This document shows, piece by piece, positions 13,842-18,797 of a stretch of DNA of 18,797 bases. The first letter of the stretch is position 1; each line of letters starts with the position of its first letter. The stretch comes from UBA4644 sp964541085 (GTDB taxonomy: Bacteria > Bacillota > Clostridia > Oscillospirales > Butyricicoccaceae). The DNA lies in the NCBI GenBank assembly GCA_964541085.1, contig CAZIPA010000037.1, forward strand, positions 1 through 18,797, written 5' to 3'. The notes under the pieces are model-generated. The model was not told the origin of the DNA, did no database searches, and was given only the letters and a program-made list of their open reading frames with translations. Position numbers and translations under genes: made by a program.

Positions 13842-13870
13842 TTGACAAGGACGGCGGTCTGTGCTATGAT
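13842..13870 (+). promoter_or_regulatory. Promoter of the YczE-like membrane gene
   Basis: TTGACA (13842-13847) and TATGAT (13865-13870) are 17 bases apart, with TG one base before the -10. It is back to back with the rpsF promoter. Confidence 0.8.
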
Positions 13871-13910
13871 AGCCCTTGTATGGAATCAACACCGGAGGGA
13901 GCCTGATTTT

Positions 13911-14648
13911 TTGAAAAGCACTGTGAAAAAATTTGTCCGTCTGCTGTGCGGTCTGGCGGTGATGAGCTTTGGTTCTGCCATGGCGCTGGTGGCCGATCTG
14001 GGAATGGAGCCCTGGGATGTGCTCAACGACGGCATGGCCCGGTTTTTGCAGGGGCTGCTGGGCATTACACTTCCCGGCGGCGGCGATCTGATTACCTTTG
14101 GCCGGGCCAATATTGCCATCGGTCTGACCATTCTGCTGATTGATGTGCTGTGCGGAGAACGGGTGGGCTTTGGCACCTTTATCAACATTCTCATCTGCGG
14201 CAACATTGTGGATCTCTGCACCGGCGATATGATTCCCGGCTTTGCCCTGCTGCCCGATTATCGGGGGCTGGCCATGAGCGTGGACACGCTGCCCCGGCTG
14301 ATTCTCTGTGTGCTGAGTCTGATTCCCGCGGCGCTGGGAATGTATATCTATATGTCCGCGCGGCTGGGCAGCGGCCCCCGGGACGGCCTGATGTGCGTTT
14401 TGACCCGCAGGCTGAAAAAATGGCCGGTAGGCGGCATCCGTGTGCTGCTGGAGGGCTGCGCGCTGCTGCTGGGCTGGGCGCTGGGCGGCACGGTGGGCGT
14501 GGGCACGGTGATTCTGGTGTGCCTCAGCGGGCCGGTGATGCAGCTGATTTTCAAGCTGGCCAAATTTGATGTGCGGCAGCTGAAGCATGAAACCGTGGCG
14601 GAGACGCTGGCGGGTCTGCGCGGGGAAAATACAAAAAATCCCCGCTGA
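13911..14648 (+). CDS. YczE/YitT-type integral membrane protein
   Basis: From the proposed TTG start the protein has 245 residues with about five membrane segments. The first, FVRLLCGLAVMSFGSAMALV, is followed by ADLGMEPWDVLNDGMA and then GRANIAIGLTILLIDVLCGE and VGFGTFINILICGNIVDL, the pattern of the YczE group of YitT-like proteins. The molecular function of this group is not established. No ATG lies near: GGAGGG (13894-13899) favours TTG 13911 (11 bases), with GTG 13923 as the alternative. The longer in-frame ATG at 13746 is inside the rpsF leader and is rejected. It is monocistronic, followed by the SRP RNA promoter. Confidence 0.82.
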   Translation: MKSTVKKFVRLLCGLAVMSFGSAMALVADLGMEPWDVLNDGMARFLQGLLGITLPGGGDLITFGRANIAIGLTILLIDVLCGERVGFGTFINILICGNIVDLCTGDMIPGFALLPDYRGLAMSVDTLPRLILCVLSLIPAALGMYIYMSARLGSGPRDGLMCVLTRRLKKWPVGGIRVLLEGCALLLGWALGGTVGVGTVILVCLSGPVMQLIFKLAKFDVRQLKHETVAETLAGLRGENTKNPR

Positions 14649-14652
14649 CGGA

Positions 14653-14681
14653 TTGCAAAACGGAAAAGAATCGTATATAAT
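14653..14681 (+). promoter_or_regulatory. Promoter of the SRP RNA gene
   Basis: TTGCAA (14653-14658) and TATAAT (14676-14681) are 17 bases apart and would start transcription near 14688. The -35 box lies 4 bases after the stop codon of the membrane gene. Confidence 0.85.
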
Positions 14682-14687
14682 AGCATT

Positions 14688-14955
14688 TGTAAGGAAACAC
14701 AGGAAACGGAGCGGCTGATTCCGCCTTTGGCCAACAGTCCGGCAGCCTTTTCCATATCATCAGCCTCATGGCCCATTGCGTCTCTGCCGGTCCCGCGCAG
14801 CGCGTGACCGTGAACCATGTCAGGCGGGGAACCGAGCAGCATTAAGCGGTATGTCGTGTGTGCCGCGGTCAACCGGTGCAGACCGGGCTGTGGGGCTGAT
14901 GATGGGGAAAAGCGTCGGAGGAAAGGGGCCTGACGGACATCCCGCTCTTTTTTCA
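14688..14955 (+). ncRNA. ffs: Signal recognition particle RNA, large (Alu-containing) type
   Basis: The Ffh-binding tip is recognisable at GTCAGGCGGGGAACCGAGCA (14819-14838): a GGAA tetraloop closed by CGG/CCG where the common form has TCC/GGA, followed by the conserved GCAGCATTAAGC. The long arm is supported by ATCATCAGCC (14756-14765) pairing with GGCTGATGAT (14894-14903), and by GTCCG (14737-14741) with CGGAC (14934-14938). Length of about 265 nt with a 5' extension for an Alu domain matches the Bacillus/Clostridium type. The end is set at the T-run near 14948-14953. With Ffh it targets nascent membrane and secreted proteins. Position before dnaX-ybaB-recR is the Firmicute order. Confidence 0.92.
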
Positions 14956-14978
14956 TAACCGCAAGGGAGGAACAAGCT

Positions 14979-16646
14979 GTGGCACAGCATCTGGCACTGT
15001 ATCGAAAATGGCGGCCGCTCGTCTTTGAAGATGTGTTCGGACAGGAGCACATTACCTCGGCTCTGAAAACCCAGGTGGAAACCGACCGGGTGAGCCATGC
15101 CTATCTGTTTACCGGAACCCGGGGCACGGGCAAAACCACCTGCGCCAAGATTCTGGCCCGGGCGGTGTGCTGTGAGCATCCGGTGAACGGCTCTCCCTGC
15201 AACCGGTGTGCGGCCTGCCGTTCCATTCTGGAGGATGCGGCGCTGGATGTGAGCGAGATCGACGCGGCCTCCAACAACGGCGTGGACAACATCCGGGACA
15301 TTCGGGAGGAAGCTGCCTTTTCTCCCACCGCTCTGAAAAAACGGGTGTATATCATTGACGAGGTGCATATGCTGTCTGCCGGGGCCTTCAACGCCCTGCT
15401 GAAAACTCTGGAGGAACCGCCGGAGCATGTGCTGTTCATTCTGGCTACCACGGAGATTCACAAGGTGCCCGCCACGGTGCTGTCCCGGTGTCAGCGGTAT
15501 GATTTTCGCCGGATCCCTCCGGAGATCATCGCCGCCCGGCTCCACCAGATCGCCGCTGCCGAGGGCTTTACACTGGAGAGTGCCGCTGCCGCGCTGCTGG
15601 CCCGACTGGGCGACGGCAGTATGCGGGACGCCATTTCTCTGCTGGACAGAAGCGTTTCCGCCGACGGGAACATTGATCTGAACCGTGTCACCGAGGCGCT
15701 GGGCGTACCCTCCGGCGATACCGTGCTGCGGCTGTATCAGGCAGTGCAGGCGGGAGATGCCGCCGGTGCGCTGGAGCTGTTTACCGGCAGCTATCTGGAG
15801 GGACGGGATATGGTGTCCCTGTTTGACCAGCTGCTGTCCCTGCTGCGGGATGTCTATCTGCTGCGGGCCACAGGACGGGAGGAATATCTCATGTCCTCCT
15901 CTGCCGCCCGGCCGGAGATCATCCGCACGCTGGCAAGGGATGCAAACCCGGAGGAGCTGGAATATTTCGTCCGCTGCGTCAGCGATCTGCTCACCCGTCT
16001 CACCCGTACCGCCATCAAGCGCACGGACGGAGAGATGTGTCTGCTGAAAATGGCGCTGCGTCACGGCTTTGGCGCTGCAAGCCCGACGGAGGCTCCGGCG
16101 GCAGCCCGAGCTGCTGCGGCCCCGCAAAGAACGGCAGCCCCGACAGTGCACAATCCGGCCCCGGTCAGCGAACCGGCCCCCGCGCCGGAACGAAAAGAGA
16201 CCGCCCCCCAGCGGGAAGCGGCCATGCCAAAGGCTGCTGAGACTGCGCCGCCGGTGCGAACTGCCGCATCCGACACGGAGGAGGATGACCCCGCCGTGCG
16301 TTCCGCCTTTCTGGCAGTGGTGGGGCCCAGGGTCAGCGGCGCTGTGCGCACCTATCTGAATCTCTCCCGGATGTGTGTGAAAAACGGCATTCTGGACATT
16401 GCCTGCCGGGAAGAGAGCATGATCTTTATGAACAAGCCCGCCGTGCAGCAGCTGCTGCGGGAGGCGGCGGTGGCCTGCGGTCACAGCGGTGTCCAGCTCC
16501 ACAAGCAGGGTACGGCTGCGAAAGCACCCATCCCGGAGCCGGAAAAGCCGGCAGAGCCCGCCGTCACAGCCAAGCCCGGCTCTGCGCTGGAAGAGATTCT
16601 GGCCAATGCCCGGCGGATGGGCGTGGAAATCCGTGAAAAAAAGTAA
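14979..16646 (+). CDS. dnaX: DNA polymerase III subunit tau/gamma
   Basis: The 555-residue clamp-loader ATPase has Walker A GTRGTGKTT (about 46-54) and a zinc module with C65, C74, C77 and C80. It also has Walker B IIDEVHM (125-131), sensor-1 ATTE (156-159) and the SRC arginine finger (169-171). After the AAA+ and collar domains (to about 365) comes an Ala/Pro-rich linker (about 365-435), then a C-terminal tau-type domain. The protein loads the sliding clamp and links polymerase and helicase. GTG 14979 was chosen because GGGAGG (14965-14970) lies 8 bases upstream and MAQHLALYRKWRPLVFEDV is the conserved N-terminus. It follows the SRP RNA and precedes ybaB and recR. I saw no clear slippery run for a gamma frameshift product. 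Confidence 0.98.
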   Translation: MAQHLALYRKWRPLVFEDVFGQEHITSALKTQVETDRVSHAYLFTGTRGTGKTTCAKILARAVCCEHPVNGSPCNRCAACRSILEDAALDVSEIDAASNNGVDNIRDIREEAAFSPTALKKRVYIIDEVHMLSAGAFNALLKTLEEPPEHVLFILATTEIHKVPATVLSRCQRYDFRRIPPEIIAARLHQIAAAEGFTLESAAAALLARLGDGSMRDAISLLDRSVSADGNIDLNRVTEALGVPSGDTVLRLYQAVQAGDAAGALELFTGSYLEGRDMVSLFDQLLSLLRDVYLLRATGREEYLMSSSAARPEIIRTLARDANPEELEYFVRCVSDLLTRLTRTAIKRTDGEMCLLKMALRHGFGAASPTEAPAAARAAAAPQRTAAPTVHNPAPVSEPAPAPERKETAPQREAAMPKAAETAPPVRTAASDTEEDDPAVRSAFLAVVGPRVSGAVRTYLNLSRMCVKNGILDIACREESMIFMNKPAVQQLLREAAVACGHSGVQLHKQGTAAKAPIPEPEKPAEPAVTAKPGSALEEILANARRMGVEIREKK

Positions 16647-16676
16647 TTATTATATGAATTAAAGGAGAAACGAACC

Positions 16677-17012
16677 ATGAAACCCGGAAGAATGATCCCC
16701 GGCGGCATGAATATGCAGGCCATGATGAAGCAGGCACAGAAATTGCAGGCGGAAATGCTGAAGAAGCAGGAAGAGCTGGAGCAGCTTTCCTTTACGGCCT
16801 CCGCCGGCGGCGGCGTGGTCAGCGCCACAGTGGTGAACAAGCAGCTCACCGCACTGGAAATCAAGCCCGAGGCTGTGGACCCGGAGGATGTGGAAATGCT
16901 CACCGATCTGGTGATGACTGCCGTGAACGATGCCCTGCGCCAGTGTGAAGAGACCACCAACCGGGAGATGCAGAAGCTCACCGGCGGCATGGGCGGCGGA
17001 CTGGGCTTTTAA
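16677..17012 (+). CDS. ybaB: YbaB/EbfC-family nucleoid-associated protein
   Basis: The 111-residue protein contains NMQAMMKQAQKLQAEMLKKQ, then a coiled-coil helix leading into SFTASAGGGVVSATVVNKQL and DVEMLTDLVMTAVNDALRQC, the YbaB fold. These small dimers bind DNA with little sequence preference. The C-terminus is Gly/Met-rich (TGGMGGGLGF), as in many members. AAAGGAG lies 9 bases before ATG 16677. It sits 30 bases after dnaX and 6 bases before recR, the conserved dnaX-ybaB-recR unit. Confidence 0.96.
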   Translation: MKPGRMIPGGMNMQAMMKQAQKLQAEMLKKQEELEQLSFTASAGGGVVSATVVNKQLTALEIKPEAVDPEDVEMLTDLVMTAVNDALRQCEETTNREMQKLTGGMGGGLGF

Positions 17013-17018
17013 GGCTCC

Positions 17019-17618
17019 ATGCAGTATTATGCAGCACCGCTGGAAAAGCTCATCGAGCAGTTTCAGCGTTTGCCGGGCGTGGGACACAAATCGGCCCAGC
17101 GTCTGGCCTTTCATCTGCTGAGTCTGCCTCAGGGCGGGGCGGAGGAGTTTGCTCAGGCCATTTTGGATGCCCGCAGCTCCATCCACACCTGCAAGGTGTG
17201 CCAGAATCTCACCGAGGGGGAAATCTGCCCCATCTGCGCCGACTCCCGCCGGGATGCCTCGACCATCTGTGTGGTGGCAGACCCCAAGGATCTGGTGGCC
17301 ATCGAGCGCACCCGGGAATATCACGGGCTGTATCATGTGCTCCACGGGGTGATCTCCCCGCTGAATGATGTGGGGCCGGAGCAGCTGCGTGTGCGGGAGC
17401 TGCTTCATCGGGTGGCCGAGGGACAGGTGCAGGAGATCATTATGGCTACCAATCCCGATACCGAGGGAGAAACCACGGCACTGTATCTCACAAAGCTGCT
17501 GAAGCCCTTTCAGGTGAAGGTGACGCGGCTGGCCTACGGTGTGCCCGTAGGCGGACATCTGGAGTTTTCCGACGAAGTGACCCTTGCCCGGGCGCTGGAG
17601 GGCAGACGGGAGCTGTAA
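17019..17618 (+). CDS. recR: Recombination mediator protein RecR
   Basis: The 199-residue protein has an N-terminal helix-hairpin-helix (LPGVGHKSAQRLAFHLL), a C4 zinc finger at C58, C61, C70 and C73 (CKVCQNL and CPIC), and a Toprim domain starting near VVADPKDLVAIERT. The last part, YGVPVGGHLEFSDEVTLARA, is the conserved C-terminal segment. With RecO/RecF it loads RecA onto gapped DNA. ATG 17019 follows the ybaB stop after 6 bases; no strong ribosome site of its own is seen, which suits translational coupling. Length is normal. It ends 6 bases from the convergent LysE gene, with no terminator between them. Confidence 0.98.
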   Translation: MQYYAAPLEKLIEQFQRLPGVGHKSAQRLAFHLLSLPQGGAEEFAQAILDARSSIHTCKVCQNLTEGEICPICADSRRDASTICVVADPKDLVAIERTREYHGLYHVLHGVISPLNDVGPEQLRVRELLHRVAEGQVQEIIMATNPDTEGETTALYLTKLLKPFQVKVTRLAYGVPVGGHLEFSDEVTLARALEGRREL

Positions 17619-17624
17619 CAGCCC

Positions 17625-18242
17625 TTATCCCAACAGCAGCCGGACAAAGCTCCACAGCAGCTTTGCGCCGTAGAACATGAGAACACCGCCGCAGATACGC
17701 TGAATCCACAGCAGCACCCGGGGGCCGATTTTTTCCCGGAACAGGGTGAGCAGGGTGGTCATGCCCAGAAACCACAGGGTGGAGGCGGAGGCGGTGCCCA
17801 GCACGAAAAAGGGTGCCTGTCCGGCGGACAGGGTTGCCCGCACCGCGCCCAGCATCAGCGTACCGTCCAGCAGGGCCTGGGGATTGCACCAGGTCACCAC
17901 AAAGGCGGTGAGGATCACCCTTCCCCAGCTTTCCGCCCGGGCTTCACCGGTGACGGACTGGGGCTTGGAGCGCAGCAGCTGAAAGCCTGTCCACAGCAGA
18001 ATGACGCTGCCCACGCATAAAATGATTTTTTGCAGCAGGGGAAACCGGGTCATCAGCGCACCCGCGCCGAAGAAACAGGCCATGCCCAGCGGCACATCCA
18101 TGCACACCAGAATCAGCGCCGTAAAAAAGGCCCGGCGGCGATCCTTTCCCATAGCCGTCTGGATGAGAAACAGATTCTGCGCACCGATGGGCGCTACATA
18201 GGCCAAACCCATGGTCAGCCCCTGCAAATAAACCGAAAGCAT
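17625..18242 (-). CDS. LysE-family amino-acid (or small-molecule) exporter
   Basis: The 205-residue protein has about six membrane helices. It carries YVAPIGAQNLFLIQTAMGKD, the N-terminal LysE signature, and VTWCNPQALLDG, the second conserved stretch after the charged loop KPQSVTGEARAESWGR. LysE/ArgO proteins export basic amino acids such as lysine or arginine; the substrate here is not certain. The start at 18242 has AGGAGG (18250-18255) 7 bases upstream; an in-frame start 22 codons earlier is not needed. It diverges from an HxlR-type regulator, its likely controller, and faces recR at its 3' end. Confidence 0.9.
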   Translation of the reverse strand: MLSVYLQGLTMGLAYVAPIGAQNLFLIQTAMGKDRRRAFFTALILVCMDVPLGMACFFGAGALMTRFPLLQKIILCVGSVILLWTGFQLLRSKPQSVTGEARAESWGRVILTAFVVTWCNPQALLDGTLMLGAVRATLSAGQAPFFVLGTASASTLWFLGMTTLLTLFREKIGPRVLLWIQRICGGVLMFYGAKLLWSFVRLLLG

Positions 18243-18270
18243 AACAAGACCTCCTGCCAAAGATAGCTTC

Positions 18271-18300
18271 AGCATACCACGGAGGGGCGGGAGGACGCAA
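18271..18300 (-). promoter_or_regulatory. Probable promoter of the LysE gene
   Basis: On the minus strand TTGCGT (18295-18300) and TATGCT (18271-18276) are 18 bases apart, a moderate match to the sigma-A consensus. It lies in the 101-base gap between the divergent LysE and HxlR genes. Confidence 0.5.
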
Positions 18301-18343
18301 GAACGCACTTTTTCCGAAGCAGGTCAGAAGGGAGTGACTGCCC

Positions 18344-18703
18344 ATGACAAAGCACAGTGAATATGATTGCCCCTGTCTGGAGCGCTGCCCGCTGCATTCG
18401 GCCATGCAGTGCATCGGCGGAAAATGGAAGGCACAGATCCTCTGCGCTCTGGGCGCTTCCGGCCCGCTGCGGTACAATGCCCTGCGCCGCAGGCTGGATC
18501 GGGTGTCCAACGAGGTGCTGGCCCGGGCGCTGCGGGAACTGGAGGCCGACGGACTGGTGCGCAGGACGGAATATCTGGAGGTGCCGGTGCGGGTGGAATA
18601 TGCCGTCACGGACATGGGCGGCGAGCTGATTCCCATTCTGGATCAGCTGTCTGCCTGGGCAGAAAAGCGCAGATTGCCGCAGGCGTCAGAAACGAATTTG
18701 TAA
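18344..18703 (+). CDS. HxlR (DUF24)-family regulator with Cys-rich N-terminus
   Basis: The 119-residue protein has the HxlR signature CPLHSAMQCIGGKWKAQILC (15-34), the recognition region RVSNEVLARALRELEADGLV and the wing PVRVEYAVTDMGGELIPIL. The family Cys is C15. Unusually it is preceded by CPC (C9 and C11), and further Cys lie at 23 and 34. AAGGGAG (18328-18334) lies 9 bases before ATG 18344. It diverges from the LysE exporter gene and probably regulates it. The extra Cys suggest thiol- or metal-based sensing, by inference. It is about as diverged from the HxlR protein at 4131-4499 as typical family members. Confidence 0.93.
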   Translation: MTKHSEYDCPCLERCPLHSAMQCIGGKWKAQILCALGASGPLRYNALRRRLDRVSNEVLARALRELEADGLVRRTEYLEVPVRVEYAVTDMGGELIPILDQLSAWAEKRRLPQASETNL

Positions 18704-18717
18704 ATTGCACAGCAGAC

Positions 18718-18743
18718 AAAAAGGCTCCGGAGGATGTCTCCGG
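18718..18743 (-). terminator. Probable minus-strand terminator for a gene beyond the window
   Basis: CCGGAG (18727-18732) pairs with CTCCGG (18738-18743) with flanking GC pairing, followed on the minus strand by five T (18718-18722). It would end a minus-strand transcript coming from the right of the window, and separates that from the HxlR gene, whose own plus-strand end shows no T-run. Confidence 0.5.
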
Positions 18744-18750
18744 GTGCACT

Positions 18751-18797
18751 TGTCAAGAAAAAGTAGACACTAAAAAAGCAAAACTACACGAAGCCCA
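18751..18797. mobile_element. Possible left end of an insertion sequence
   Basis: At TGTCAAGAAAAAGTAGACAC (18751-18770) the sequence turns abruptly AT-rich, following GC-rich coding DNA. A TGTC start and the GTAGACA word are reminiscent of insertion sequence termini in clostridia, but only 47 bases are visible and no transposase or second end is present. Confidence 0.2.

Noticed and set aside
14776..14958. A 60-codon plus-strand open frame between the membrane gene and dnaX
   Set aside because: It lies entirely within the SRP RNA, whose conserved tip and pairing arms explain the sequence.
14820..16502. An antisense open frame of 560 codons opposite dnaX and the SRP RNA
   Set aside because: dnaX carries all its catalytic motifs on the plus strand, and the antisense product has no recognisable pattern.

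Overview
The window reads as a chromosomal segment of a GC-rich Firmicute, most likely a gut clostridium of the Oscillospiraceae/Ruminococcaceae type. The evidence is Gram-positive gene order (rpsF-ssb-rpsR; SRP RNA-dnaX-ybaB-recR), strong AGGAGG-type ribosome binding sites, consensus sigma-A promoters and Rho-independent terminators, all in GC-rich coding sequence. No tRNA, rRNA, CRISPR array or complete mobile element was seen.

Layout. (1) Positions 1 to about 1830 are clearly AT-richer and look like accessory DNA: a possible gene 3' end with a strong terminator, a DUF262/HNH restriction-type nuclease whose start region appears frameshifted, and a small coding remnant. (2) 2031-4020, minus strand: an M48-type metallopeptidase carrying two C-terminal PASTA-like modules, and a small flavodoxin. 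(3) 4131-10020, plus strand: a run of regulators, transporters and acetyltransferases: HxlR, TetR, GNAT, then a MarR-MATE-GNAT operon and a second MATE exporter with its own promoter and an intrinsic terminator in its leader. (4) 10069-12460, minus strand: an FtsX/MacB-type permease without an ATPase in the window, and a small Cys-rich membrane-anchored or exported protein under a perfect-consensus promoter. (5) 12727-13740, minus strand: the rpsR, ssb, rpsF operon. (6) 13911-17618, plus strand: a YczE-like membrane protein, the large-type SRP RNA, dnaX, ybaB and recR. (7) 17625-18703: a LysE-type exporter diverging from a second HxlR regulator. The last ~50 bases may enter a mobile element.

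How the parts work together. The housekeeping parts cover translation (S6, S18), single-strand DNA binding (SSB), clamp loading (DnaX), recombinational repair (RecR) and membrane targeting (SRP RNA). The accessory parts look like stress, redox and drug-response modules in which a small regulator sits next to its probable target: HxlR with flavodoxin, MarR with MATE-GNAT, HxlR with LysE. The least explained parts are the Cys-rich protein plus orphan permease, with paired operator-like repeats and a structured leader; the attenuator in front of the second MATE gene; and the short leader ORF with hairpin in front of the first GNAT gene. Everything here comes from reading the sequence; no database search was run.
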